From IMG/VR virus record IMGVR_UViG_3300006175_000009, positions 1 through 64,000 of that record: a stretch of 64,000 nt of DNA; one strand, 5' to 3'. The notes beneath the pieces were generated by a model. The model was not told the DNA's origin, ran no database searches, and was given only the letters and a program-made list of their open reading frames with translations. Positions within the stretch are counted from its first letter, which is position 1; every line of letters starts with the position of its first letter. A program made the translations under genes and the position numbers. The DNA is from a virus. This document shows, in pieces, positions 15,006 through 22,127 of this stretch.

Positions 15006-17729
15006 CTAGCTGCCCGTAGCCTTTGACAGGATCAGGTCAGTGTAGCGACTCGGGATGGCGCGGTACTTCACGCTCAGGTCCCTGGTGACCGTGTTGCCCT
15101 GGCCGTCGTCCATCTCGACAGACTTGGCCTTGACGGGCGCTCGCTGCTCTGCGTTGACCCCACGTAGCTCGGTGTCGATACCAGCGGCGTCAGTGAGTGA
15201 TCGAGTGCGGTAGTCCTGGCGTCCCACCTGTGACCAAATGTCGGCCAGCTTGGGGACGTTGACCCTGAACTCTCCGTCGCGCTCGTTCCTGTAGACCGCC
15301 ATGACCAGACCGTGCTCACCGGGGCGAGTCGGGAACCCAAGGTGACGCCAGACGGTCGGGATGACCTCCAGGATGACGCTGGAAGCGTTCCCCAGATCCT
15401 CCTGAGAGCTGATCCACTCGTCTACCAGGCCGACCCACTTGGAGTCGCCTGTGAGGCTCTCCAGAACCCGCGCACCGGCCTTCAGGTAGCCGTAGGACTG
15501 ACCGACACGAGACGACCCGTCAACATCTCCGATGGCCTTGCTGTGGCACAGGATCGAAGCCACGAGGCTTCCGGCGATCTTGGTGAAGTCGTTGTTGAAG
15601 CGGGCCTTGAGGGGCTTGACGTCAACCTCGTACTGGTTCTTGCCAGGGTGGCGGAGCGACATGCGGTCCACGATCGTTGGCATGTCCAGCTTGATCAGTC
15701 GGTCACGGTTGGCCTTCTGGGAGTTGAAGTTGGTTGTCATGCCCTCGGACGAGATGATCGTAGCAGCGCGGAACTTGCCACCAGCGCGCTTGCTCGCGTT
15801 GGCCACGCTCATCTTGTTCTTGGCACCCTTGGTGATCGCCAGGCGGATCAACTGCTGTAGCTCTTCGTTGATGTGTACATCGTCAAACCAGACCACGCCG
15901 TTGTTGTTGGCCGTGTAGGCGTTCTCCGCAGACGCACGAGTCCAGGCACCACCTGAAGTGTCTACCCCGATCATCTGGAGTCCGGACTTGGTGTAGCTGG
16001 TCTTGCCCGACTCCGCAAGGCCCTCGATCTGGAGAGCGGGGAACATCTCTCCCTCGGTGAACTGGCCACGCAGGACGACCATGACGAGCCAGGAGCCCAG
16101 AACGGCAGCCACCTTCTCGTCGTGCCAGGTCAACCACTCCTTGAAGATGCTTACGGCCTCTTCGCACGACACTTCGAACCCGTAGGCGGACTTCGAGTTC
16201 TCCGTAGCGTACTCGGATGGCAGGCAGTCAGCGAAAGGTGCCAGTGCTGCTCGGCCAGGCTTGATCACACCTTCGTTGGTGATGAAGGCGTTGAAGATCT
16301 GGTTCCAGCCGGTGAAGCCGATCTCGGAGAGTTCAGGCAGGTCGAAGCTGTCCAGGAACATGGTGACCTGGTCCGCTGTCACGAACTGACCGTTCGCCTG
16401 GTTCGGAGGGTAGGTTGCCCCACCGAAGGCGCGCATCCACTTCTTGAACTCCCTCTCACCGATCAGCTCTTCGGAAGAGATCATCCGCTCGCCGATCAGC
16501 TCGCCAGAGCCCTTGAAGACGTTGACACGCCAGGCGCGACGGTCGGTGCTCATGATCACACGGGTAGGCACCAGGCTGAAGTTGGCCACAGGCGCGTACG
16601 CCACGGTCTTCTTCCCAGACTTGTCCTCCTGCATGAACCGAACGGTGAACTCGTCGTCCTGGATGCCCAGGAAGCCAGTGCGCTTGGTGAACTGCTCCGC
16701 GTTCGCAGGGATGGCCGGGTTCTCGGGCTTGTTGAAGATCGGGTTGCCTTCACGTTCACGCTTCTTGGCAACCTCCTTCGCCCAGAACCGCTGAAGCTGG
16801 CCCGTAACTATCTCGTCTGTCTGCGGCCTGCGGGAAGCACGCTCATAGTTCAGGACAAAGGCGAGAGCAGCCTCATAAGGAAGTCCGGCCTTGACGAACA
16901 TCTGGGCAACGCCACCAGCAACGGCAGTGCTGTTGTCGTTTCCTCGACCGGAAGCACCAGGAGAGGCGAGAGCCTTGACGTACCAGGGAGTTGAGGGATC
17001 GACTTCGTCCGGAATGTGGACCGAACCAGGCATGTCCTCGGGGAGAATCTCAAGATCGTCATTCTCCTTGACCTTGGGCAGGTTCTGAAGGTGGTCAACC
17101 CATGCCTGAGGAAGTTCCGGCAGTTCATCGACTCGCGGAACGCCTTCACTGACCTGACCGACTGGACCGTACCAGCGGTACTGGCGAACCTCTCCCGTGG
17201 TTTCGTTGACTACCTCGGAAGGCCAGGCGACCGCGTACCGATAGTTGTGCTGTACGAAGTCGATGAAACCCGTCTTGGAAGGCCACAGAAGCCCGCTGGG
17301 AACACGAAAGAACCGAATCCCTGACGGGTTGGCGAACCCGCGTGAGGTAGAGCGCCAGGTGGCGGGAAGGGCTCCGAGCTGCTCTTCGAGTTCCGCAAGC
17401 TGGTCTGCTCCATCCTTCTCGACACCCTTCTTCTCGTAGTGATCCACGTCGATGCCGATGACGTTCTCAGGCATGCGCAGAGCTACGTTGTTGTTGCTGT
17501 TGTGCGCCCACACGTGGATCTGGTGATCGGTCGGGTAGATCCCGGTGTTGACCATGCCAGTGAACCCCGAAGGAGGGGTCATCTTCTTCATGTGAGGCAG
17601 AGGAAGAACGCCACGCCACCCGAACTCGGTGTAGAGGTTGACGCTGCTGGCGTACGGACCCTTGCCCATGTCTGCGGAGAGCTGGCACCCGTCCTTAGTG
17701 CACGGAGCCTTAGTGGCTGTGTCGATCAT
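15006..17729 (-). CDS. Prim-Pol type primase fused to an AAA-type ATPase
   Basis: 907 residues from ATG 17729 (TTG 17738 is possible; neither has a clear ribosome binding site). Residues 30-190 look like a bifunctional primase-polymerase: VIGIDVDHY gives the DxD metal site, STSRGFANPSGIRFFRVP the basic strand, then VQHNYRYAVAWPS. The C-terminal part has GLAESGKTS (Walker A, about 570-578), VVWFDDVHI (Walker B) and ATIISSEGMTTNF (sensor 1). It resembles phage helicase-primases but is a different design from the adjacent D5-type protein. Confidence 0.8.
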   Translation of the reverse strand: MIDTATKAPCTKDGCQLSADMGKGPYASSVNLYTEFGWRGVLPLPHMKKMTPPSGFTGMVNTGIYPTDHQIHVWAHNSNNNVALRMPENVIGIDVDHYEKKGVEKDGADQLAELEEQLGALPATWRSTSRGFANPSGIRFFRVPSGLLWPSKTGFIDFVQHNYRYAVAWPSEVVNETTGEVRQYRWYGPVGQVSEGVPRVDELPELPQAWVDHLQNLPKVKENDDLEILPEDMPGSVHIPDEVDPSTPWYVKALASPGASGRGNDNSTAVAGGVAQMFVKAGLPYEAALAFVLNYERASRRPQTDEIVTGQLQRFWAKEVAKKREREGNPIFNKPENPAIPANAEQFTKRTGFLGIQDDEFTVRFMQEDKSGKKTVAYAPVANFSLVPTRVIMSTDRRAWRVNVFKGSGELIGERMISSEELIGEREFKKWMRAFGGATYPPNQANGQFVTADQVTMFLDSFDLPELSEIGFTGWNQIFNAFITNEGVIKPGRAALAPFADCLPSEYATENSKSAYGFEVSCEEAVSIFKEWLTWHDEKVAAVLGSWLVMVVLRGQFTEGEMFPALQIEGLAESGKTSYTKSGLQMIGVDTSGGAWTRASAENAYTANNNGVVWFDDVHINEELQQLIRLAITKGAKNKMSVANASKRAGGKFRAATIISSEGMTTNFNSQKANRDRLIKLDMPTIVDRMSLRHPGKNQYEVDVKPLKARFNNDFTKIAGSLVASILCHSKAIGDVDGSSRVGQSYGYLKAGARVLESLTGDSKWVGLVDEWISSQEDLGNASSVILEVIPTVWRHLGFPTRPGEHGLVMAVYRNERDGEFRVNVPKLADIWSQVGRQDYRTRSLTDAAGIDTELRGVNAEQRAPVKAKSVEMDDGQGNTVTRDLSVKYRAIPSRYTDLILSKATGS

Positions 17730-17782
17730 CCTTGTCAACCATTCTGCTTTGAGACCTTGATTCTAACGGTTGGCAATGACTC

Positions 17783-18007
17783 TCAGGCAGCCTCTTCCAC
17801 GTCCACAACAGTGAGAAGGTCGATGGGGTTGCAGCCAAGCATGTCGGCGATCTTGTTGATCGTAGGCAGTGTGGGGATTCGCTCGCCACGCTCGAAGTAG
17901 GTGGCCGTTCCGTTGGAACCAAGGATGCCTGACACGTTGGCCCGTGTCATTCCACGGCGCTCCCGAATGGCCTTCATGGCCTCACCGTTAAACTTCAGTT
18001 CCTGCAT
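17783..18007 (-). CDS. Small XRE-family transcription regulator
   Basis: 74 residues with a classic helix-turn-helix: MKAIRERRGMTRANVSGILG, then GTATYFERGERIPTLPTINK and IADMLGCNPIDLL. ATG 18007 follows GAAAGGACATACGAG. It is autonomous, without a second domain, like Cro or immunity-type repressors, and is the best candidate to bind the palindromes in the replication promoters. Its own promoter (18042-18071) is just upstream. Confidence 0.85.
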   Translation of the reverse strand: MQELKFNGEAMKAIRERRGMTRANVSGILGSNGTATYFERGERIPTLPTINKIADMLGCNPIDLLTVVDVEEAA

Positions 18008-18041
18008 CTCGTATGTCCTTTCGCGTGTCCTTGCGAGACAC

Positions 18042-18071
18042 AGTTAAGCACATACGTAGGAGTCCAGTCAA
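18042..18071 (-). promoter_or_regulatory. Promoter of the XRE regulator
   Basis: TTGACT (18066-18071), 18-base spacer, TTAACT (18042-18047). AGCACA and TGTGCT words flank the -35 and spacer as a wide inverted repeat, which might be an autoregulatory site. Confidence 0.6.
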
Positions 18072-18086
18072 GTGTGCTCTTTGGGC

Positions 18087-18126
18087 AAAAAGAAGGCCCT
18101 CCCAGGACGAGGATACCAGGAGGGCC
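18087..18126 (-). terminator. Rho-independent terminator of tRNA cluster 2
   Basis: GGCCCTCC and GGAGGGCC arms (18119-18126 with 18095-18102), then TTCTTTTT on the minus strand, directly after tRNA-Met. Confidence 0.9.
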
Positions 18127-18128
18127 GG

Positions 18129-18203
18129 TCGCTCAGGTTGGTCTCGAACCAACGCATCTCCCCGTTATGAGCGGGGTGCCTTAACCAGCTTGGCCACTGA
18201 GCG
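18129..18203 (-). tRNA. tRNA-Met (CAU)
   Basis: Acceptor CGCTCAG/CTGAGCG, anticodon arm CCCCG-CTCATAA-CGGGG with CAT, T arm GTTGG-TTCGAGA-CCAAC. CCA is not encoded. A CAU tRNA could also be the Ile2 type if C34 is modified. Confidence 0.85.
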
Positions 18204-18208
18204 AAGAG

Positions 18209-18287
18209 AGCGAACAGACGGAGTCGAACCGTGATCCACCTGGGTTGCAGCCAGGCCCCAGTTGCCCACTGAGTTAGGACTATCCGC
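18209..18287 (-). tRNA. tRNA-Cys (GCA)
   Basis: Acceptor GCGGATA with TGTTCGC (two wobble pairs), anticodon arm CCTGG-CTGCAAC-CCAGG with GCA, T arm with TTCGACT loop and one mismatch at its base. Discriminator is T. Confidence 0.75.
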
Positions 18288-18293
18288 AGAGCT

Positions 18294-18330
18294 GGGGAAG
18301 GCGGCTCGCCAGCCGTGCGTCCCTTACCCC
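18294..18330 (-). other. Hairpin between tRNA-Cys and the tmRNA-like RNA
   Basis: Minus strand GGGG-T-AAGG pairs with CCTTCCCC and encloses GGCT-GGCG-AGCC. It starts five bases after the 3' end of the tmRNA-like element, so it may direct 3' processing. Confidence 0.5.
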
Positions 18331-18334
18331 AACG

Positions 18335-18413
18335 TGGAGAATCTGGGAGTCGAACCCAGCTCCTGGAGCTTCCCTCGTGGGGCTTTGACTCCAGTCGAAA
18401 CCAACTATTCCCC
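18335..18413 (-). ncRNA. Minimal tmRNA-like (ssrA-like) RNA without tag
   Basis: The 5' end GGGGAAT-AGTTGGTTTCGACT and 3' end GGGTTCGACTCCCAG-ATTCTCC-A match the two ends of actinobacterial tmRNA (GGGG..GGTTTCGACT and TTCGA.TCCC..CTCCA). The acceptor pairs over 7 bp with G3:U70, the identity pair for alanyl-tRNA synthetase, and A73. CTGGAG/CTCCAG is like helix P2. Only 20 bases lie inside P2, where a tmRNA has tag ORF and pseudoknots; no anticodon arm with U33 can be drawn. Flanked by tRNA genes. Confidence 0.65.
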
Positions 18414-18472
18414 ATACCAGACACCTCTCGGGAAATCTCAAGGAGGTGGGCTTTTACTGTCTGATTGCCGCG

Positions 18473-18545
18473 AGCCCCCGACAGGATTCGAACCTGCGTC
18501 ACCGACTTACAAGGACGGTGCTAAACCAGCCTCAGCTACAGGGGC
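18473..18545 (-). tRNA. tRNA-Thr (UGU)
   Basis: Acceptor GCCCCTG/CGGGGGC, anticodon arm CCGTC-CTTGTAA-GTCGG with TGT (one T:T mismatch), T arm GCAGG-TTCGAAT-CCTGT (one G:T wobble at its base). Normal length. The 130 bases upstream (18546-18678) show no gene. Confidence 0.8.
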
Positions 18546-18678
18546 AGCATGCCAGTTTGTTTTGTCAAGCGAAGCTGACACTCTCCGCCTTGGAAGACAC
18601 GACCTGACCTACACCCGCGTTAGCGGTTAACAGGTAGTAATTGTAGCCGCAGATCATTACGACTTCATAGCGTGCCCG

Positions 18679-18746
18679 TGGACCCACGGAGAATCGAACT
18701 CCGCTGGAGTGCCTTGCAAAGGCTCCCTGTCACCTTGACCAGGCCC
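18679..18746 (-). tRNA. tRNA-Ala (UGC), reduced D arm
   Basis: Acceptor GGGCCTG with TGGGTCC, including the G3:U70 alanine identity pair; anticodon loop TTTGCAA gives TGC; T arm CGGAG-TTCGATT-CTCCG. The D region is only about 14 bases, so the gene is 68 nt. Confidence 0.7.
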
Positions 18747-18751
18747 AAAAA

Positions 18752-18814
18752 GCATCATAACCGGAACAGCTTGTCCACCGGTAGTGCCTCCCCATGAATC
18801 GAGGTCTTTGATGC
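18752..18814 (-). ncRNA. Structured spacer RNA between tRNA-Leu and tRNA-Ala
   Basis: Closing stem GCATCA/TGATGC (18809-18814 with 18752-18757) holds two inner hairpins, CCTC/GAGG and ACCGG/CCGGT, and is followed by TTTTT on the minus strand. It is too organised for plain spacer: either a terminator-like processing element or a small RNA. Confidence 0.5.
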
Positions 18815-18818
18815 TACG

Positions 18819-18901
18819 TACCGAAGGTGGGACTCGAACCCACAATCCCGAAGGCACTAGTTCCTAAGACTAGCGTGTATATCCAGTTCCACCACTCCGG
18901 C
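18819..18901 (-). tRNA. tRNA-Leu (UAG)
   Basis: Acceptor GCCGGAG/CTTCGGT, anticodon arm CTAGT-CTTAGGA-ACTAG with TAG, long variable arm TGCCTTCGGGAT, T arm GTGGG-TTCGAGT-CCCAC. A typical class II tRNA of 82-83 nt. Confidence 0.85.
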
Positions 18902-18917
18902 ATGTTCAGTTGTTGCG

Positions 18918-19012
18918 TGATCCGAGCAGGAATCGAACCTGCGTTACCCAGCCATCCTAAGCCTCAAGCCTAGGCATCAATCCGGGCGGCTTTCCATTTA
19001 GCCTATCAGACC
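18918..19012 (-). tRNA. tRNA-Ser (UGA)-like, long anticodon region
   Basis: Acceptor GGTCTGA/TCGGATC, D arm GGCT/AGCC, T arm GCAGG-TTCGATT-CCTGC. CCTAGG-CTTGAGG-CTTAGG gives TGA in a 7-base loop, but 13 extra bases lie between D and anticodon stems, so the fold is atypical and the identity uncertain. Confidence 0.55.
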
Positions 19013-19015
19013 AAG

Positions 19016-19119
19016 GGAGACGCAGACGCGGGGGGAGGATCTACGTCTCCACTAGAACCAGGTGGGGGGGCCCTGTGTTCGTGGTACTAGCTTAGCACAG
19101 TCCATAGCCCCCTCGTCAA
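19016..19119 (-). promoter_or_regulatory. Promoter and leader hairpin of tRNA cluster 2
   Basis: TTGACG (19114-19119), 19-base spacer, TAAGCT (19089-19094). The leader then forms GGAGACG/CGTCTCC (about 19016-19050) just before the first tRNA. Confidence 0.6.
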
Positions 19120-19126
19120 GCCAGAA

Positions 19127-20074
19127 TCAGTGTCGAGTGAAGTTTTGTGCGAAGCCCAGCTCAGCGAGGTTGCTCAGCTCCTCCTGGTCCCCGTACTTCC
19201 GGCCTCGAAGGCAAGCCTCGGTGAAGGAGCACATGTACTTGCAGGTGTCTTCCTTCGGAGTGCGCTCGTGCCGGTTGTCGAGTCCGTAAGCCTTCAGGAC
19301 GGTCGCTGTGGCCTCGCGTGCGATGGTGTCCAGCTCGGAGGGCATCCGGTCCATGTAAGTGCGGGAGAAGCGCTCTTCGGGGGACTGCATCTTTGGCCGG
19401 ACGCCAGCTCGTTCGCCAGCTTCCTTTCGAACTTCCCAGCGCTCGATCTCGCCAGGAATGTCGCCCTTGTTCATCTTGGTCTTGACGGCATTATGAACAG
19501 CCATGAAAGACGGGTTGCCCAGTTCCCGTAGGGCCCACAGGTAAAGGCTGAACTGGTCGCTCAGGGCGTAGTCCTGCTCCTTCGGAAGAGTGGAACAGGT
19601 CTTATGGTCAAGTACGAGAAGGCGGTTCTTCTCATCGCGGACGATCAGGTCGATGGAGCCCTTGAGGATGATCTCCCGCTGTCCTTCGAAAAGGGTCGGG
19701 AGGGGGACTCGGAACTTGTGTTCGACGGCTCGGATGTTCCAGAGGGAATCTCCGTAGTAGCGCTCGTGATAGCCTTCGAACATCCAACGGACAATAGCCA
19801 CAGCCTCCTCATCCGAGTCCGACTGTACTGGTACTGAGTCGAGTACATGATGAGCTGCCTTCACGCATTCCGCGAGAGGCTTTCCCTCCATTCGACCCAG
19901 ATAGTACTGCTCGACAACGGCATGGAAAAGGGTGCCCTTGCCCAGAGCTGTGTTCAGGTTGTTCTTCTTGGACCACCGCATCTTGTACTCAAGCATGTGC
20001 TTGTGAGGGCACGTGCGGTAGCTGTTGATCTCGGACCACGAGACAACTAGGGGCTCTGGGTTAGGGCTGGACAT
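19127..20074 (-). CDS. Cas4/RecB-like PD-(D/E)XK nuclease with FeS cluster
   Basis: 315 residues. LVVSWSEINSYRTCP gives the first cysteine (22). GTLFHAVVEQYY, GSIDLIVRDEKN and LLVLDHKTCS form the PD-(D/E)XK core (Asp in GSIDL, Asp and Lys in LDHKT); QFSLYLWAL is the QxxxY motif. CKYMCSFTEAC (278, 282, 288) supplies the other three iron-sulfur ligands. Such phage enzymes process DNA ends in recombination and replication. The gene seems leaderless: ATG is six bases after its -10 box. Confidence 0.88.
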   Translation of the reverse strand: MSSPNPEPLVVSWSEINSYRTCPHKHMLEYKMRWSKKNNLNTALGKGTLFHAVVEQYYLGRMEGKPLAECVKAAHHVLDSVPVQSDSDEEAVAIVRWMFEGYHERYYGDSLWNIRAVEHKFRVPLPTLFEGQREIILKGSIDLIVRDEKNRLLVLDHKTCSTLPKEQDYALSDQFSLYLWALRELGNPSFMAVHNAVKTKMNKGDIPGEIERWEVRKEAGERAGVRPKMQSPEERFSRTYMDRMPSELDTIAREATATVLKAYGLDNRHERTPKEDTCKYMCSFTEACLRGRKYGDQEELSNLAELGFAQNFTRH

Positions 20075-20080
20075 GATCCC

Positions 20081-20111
20081 AGTTTACCATGAGACCATGC
20101 CCAGCGCGCAA
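20081..20111 (-). promoter_or_regulatory. Leaderless promoter of the Cas4-like gene
   Basis: TTGCGC (20106-20111), 19-base spacer, TAAACT (20081-20086), six bases, ATG 20074. Confidence 0.6.
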
Positions 20112-20116
20112 CATCC

Positions 20117-20551
20117 CTACTGCTCCGGGTCGAACACCTGGATCTCGAAACCGTAGCCGTAGTAGAACGGGTTCCCGCAGGACCAGTTCACGGTCAGTTC
20201 CAGCACGTCACCCATGTCGGCGTAGATGTGCCAGGTGGTGTATCCGTCCGTGGTTCCCACGCCCATGATGATGTGGTCCACCATCTCCGGGTGCAGCAGG
20301 AAGGCTTCCAGGTCCGTGTAGGCGCAGCAGTCCCCCTGTCCTACTAGGAAGACCTGCTTCCCGTTGTCCAGGGTGATCTTCGGAGCGCGTGCCGATCGCC
20401 ACCACTCGTCCTCGTTGTACCCCGGAAGCAGGGCGTTCTTCTCAACGCTGACGATCTTGTGGCCGACGATCGCCTCTTCCAGCTTGGTCTTGCTCTCGAC
20501 CATCGTGCCGTCGTCGTCGTCACCGTCGAGGATCTCAGTCTTGTAGTGCAT
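20117..20551 (-). CDS. Conserved-looking phage protein, 144 aa (DUF7448-like)
   Basis: ATG 20551 follows GGAGGGAACATC. The sequence has IVGHKIVSVEKNALL, KITLDNGKQVFLVGQGDCCAY, HIIMGVGTTDGYTTWHIYAD and NWSCGNPFYYGYGFEIQV, a pattern I associate with the DUF7448 proteins of actinobacteria and their phages. The paired Cys in GDCCAY may be functional. Molecular role unknown. Confidence 0.65.
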   Translation of the reverse strand: MHYKTEILDGDDDDGTMVESKTKLEEAIVGHKIVSVEKNALLPGYNEDEWWRSARAPKITLDNGKQVFLVGQGDCCAYTDLEAFLLHPEMVDHIIMGVGTTDGYTTWHIYADMGDVLELTVNWSCGNPFYYGYGFEIQVFDPEQ

Positions 20552-20579
20552 GATGTTCCCTCCGTGTCGTTGTACCAAC

Positions 20580-20608
20580 ACCCTATCAGATGTTGTCAGG
20601 ATTGCCAA
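20580..20608 (-). promoter_or_regulatory. Promoter of the 144-aa gene
   Basis: TTGGCA (20603-20608), 17-base spacer, TAGGGT (20580-20585); the -35 lies in the last codons of the preceding gene. Confidence 0.6.
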
Positions 20609-21276
20609 CCCATCTTGCGCTCGCACTCAGGACCGATGTAGCGCTCCGAGCCGTCCTTGGCCTTGATGGTCGGGTTGAGCTGAGTGCCACACCGGACACA
20701 TGAGTGGGTCTCCTGGCCGAACTTCTTGGCCTGCTCGCGGGTGAGCTTGTGGTGCTTGCGGATCTTGTTGATACTGCCAGGGGCAGGCATGAACTTGTGG
20801 GTACGGACACCGTTGGAGATGTGCTCCGGGTGGGTCAGGGCCGTGAGAAGCATGGCGTAGAGGTAACCCCGCTCCGACCGGCGAACCTTGTAGATCGCGT
20901 CACTGATCATGTACAGACCTTCTTCGATCCCGATGGGGCTCTGGACGAGCGTCCGCAGTCGGTCGATCTCAGTGCTGGCGGACTTGCGGTTGAGCTTGGT
21001 CAGATCCAGAATCTCGCCAGTGGTGTCGATCAGTTCTTCCAGAAGGCGGATCTGGGCTTCGGTGGGCTCCAGAGCCTTCGCCTCGCGGGCACGCTCGATA
21101 CCCGTCTTGTTGCCGAGCGCCTTGGTGAGGAGGCCCGACGCCTGTCCCTTGGTCATGCTCTGAATGTCACTCTCGGAGGCCAGGCCCATCTTGCGGATGG
21201 TCTTGATCTGGGCGACCGTGGCAGCGTCATCCTGCCAATTACGGGAAGATGCGCCCAGGATGCTCTGGTTCGACAT
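20596..21276 (-). CDS. Hypothetical protein with C-terminal zinc motif (DUF6011-like)
   Basis: 226 residues from ATG 21276 (GAAAGGAACCCCC upstream). The helical N-terminal and middle parts include AATVAQIKTIRKMGLASES and QASGLLTKALGNKTG, like small DNA-associated domains. The C terminus has CVRCGTQLNP, then GSERYIGPECERKMG, a three- or four-ligand zinc motif of the DUF6011 type. Function is not known; single-strand or damaged DNA binding is a guess. Confidence 0.65.
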   Translation of the reverse strand: MSNQSILGASSRNWQDDAATVAQIKTIRKMGLASESDIQSMTKGQASGLLTKALGNKTGIERAREAKALEPTEAQIRLLEELIDTTGEILDLTKLNRKSASTEIDRLRTLVQSPIGIEEGLYMISDAIYKVRRSERGYLYAMLLTALTHPEHISNGVRTHKFMPAPGSINKIRKHHKLTREQAKKFGQETHSCVRCGTQLNPTIKAKDGSERYIGPECERKMGWQS

Positions 21277-21287
21277 GGGGGTTCCTT

Positions 21288-21491
21288 TCAGGAGAGGTCC
21301 GCGTAGCAAGCGGTACCACTGTAGTAGGTCTGGCTCACCGGTTCAAGCCATGGCTCGGGGTCGAACTTCCTGCGAGGAGAGTAGAGCACCTGCTCGTCGG
21401 TCTCCCACAGCTTGACCACCTCACCACGTCTGCGAGCCTCCTTGAGCTGCTGGCTCGCCTTGTTCTTGTCGGTGGGCTTCTTGCTGTTCAT
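21288..21491 (-). CDS. Small basic protein, 67 aa, leaderless gene
   Basis: ATG 21491 lies seven bases after the -10 box TACAGT, so no ribosome binding site is expected and none is seen. The product starts MNSKKPTDKNKASQQLKEAR, a lysine/arginine-rich helix, and ends with an aromatic tail (WLEPVSQTYYSG). Function unknown. Confidence 0.65.
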   Translation of the reverse strand: MNSKKPTDKNKASQQLKEARRRGEVVKLWETDEQVLYSPRRKFDPEPWLEPVSQTYYSGTACYADLS

Positions 21492-21498
21492 GGTCGTA

Positions 21499-21527
21499 AC
21501 TGTAGAGCCTCCTGGGTTGCCTGTCAA
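21499..21527 (-). promoter_or_regulatory. Leaderless promoter
   Basis: TTGACA (21522-21527), 17-base spacer, TACAGT (21499-21504), seven bases, ATG 21491. Confidence 0.7.
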
Positions 21528-21634
21528 GCAAAGAACCTCTCGCCGGGGGAGTTGGCAAGAGGTTCTAAGGGAGGTGCTGATGGAGGGGTTGGTCCATCGG
21601 AAGACTCCAAGTATTCAGTTGGGGAAGGGTGGAA

Positions 21635-21913
21635 CTAGGCGGTACGGCGCTCCCTGTTGACCTCCTGGTCGCGAGCCAGATCCTCATCCGAGATGTGGAA
21701 GACGTTGTCGCGGAGGTACTTGCCGAACTCCTTGGGGGTCTTGGAGAAGGCATCGAGAGCTTCGATGGGGTTAAGGCTGTAGACCTTAACGATCCGGTTG
21801 AACAGTTCACGACCAGGCATCCGGGTTCCGGAGCGGAGTCGCGAGGCGGTGGTGAAGTGGCACTCGACAGCGGCGGCGAAGCTGTAGAGCGTGACACGTG
21901 GATGATTCGTCAT
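21635..21913 (-). CDS. Second small helix-turn-helix protein, 92 aa
   Basis: SFAAAVECHFTTASRLRSG followed by MPGRELFNRIVKVYSLNPIE resembles an XRE-type helix-turn-helix with a helical C-terminal tail. ATG 21913 is six bases after the -10 box TAGCCT, so it is probably leaderless and made without a normal initiation site. It lies at the border between the replication and virion blocks and could regulate either. Confidence 0.65.
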   Translation of the reverse strand: MTNHPRVTLYSFAAAVECHFTTASRLRSGTRMPGRELFNRIVKVYSLNPIEALDAFSKTPKEFGKYLRDNVFHISDEDLARDQEVNRERRTA

Positions 21914-21919
21914 GGTAGT

Positions 21920-21949
21920 AGGCTATCAGTTGGGTTGACTGTGTGTCTA
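21920..21949 (-). promoter_or_regulatory. Leaderless promoter of the second HTH gene
   Basis: TAGACA (21944-21949), 18-base spacer, TAGCCT (21920-21925), six bases, ATG 21913. Confidence 0.55.
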
Positions 21950-22003
21950 GTTTAGGTGTAGAGGATCGTAGTTCGTAGACAATTCAACGAGGTTCTGGGT
22001 GTG

Positions 22004-22077
22004 AAAAAGGGGTTCACCAGACAGGTTCAGATGGTTCAGGTTGCCCCGAACTCTCCGTTCCGATCTTGGTGAACCCC
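22004..22077 (-). terminator. Main terminator of the virion-lysis block
   Basis: GGGGTTCACCA and TGGTGAACCCC arms (11 bp) enclose a 47-base loop and are followed by TTTTT on the minus strand. It lies 50 bases after the last gene of the block. The loop carries CTGAACC direct repeats. Confidence 0.85.
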
Positions 22078-22127
22078 CAGGTCACCGCCGGTTCATGCCC
22101 GGCTAGAACCCCCGAACTAGCCCTGAA

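Noticed and set aside
17729-17770. TAGAAT as the -10 of a promoter for the Prim-Pol gene
   Set aside because: The hexamer is good, but no -35 lies 16-19 bases upstream.
18335-18413. An ordinary tRNA-Ser or tRNA-Ala in place of the tmRNA-like element
   Set aside because: No 7-base loop with T33 and a matching anticodon stem can be drawn; CGA and other candidate triplets lie outside a proper loop.
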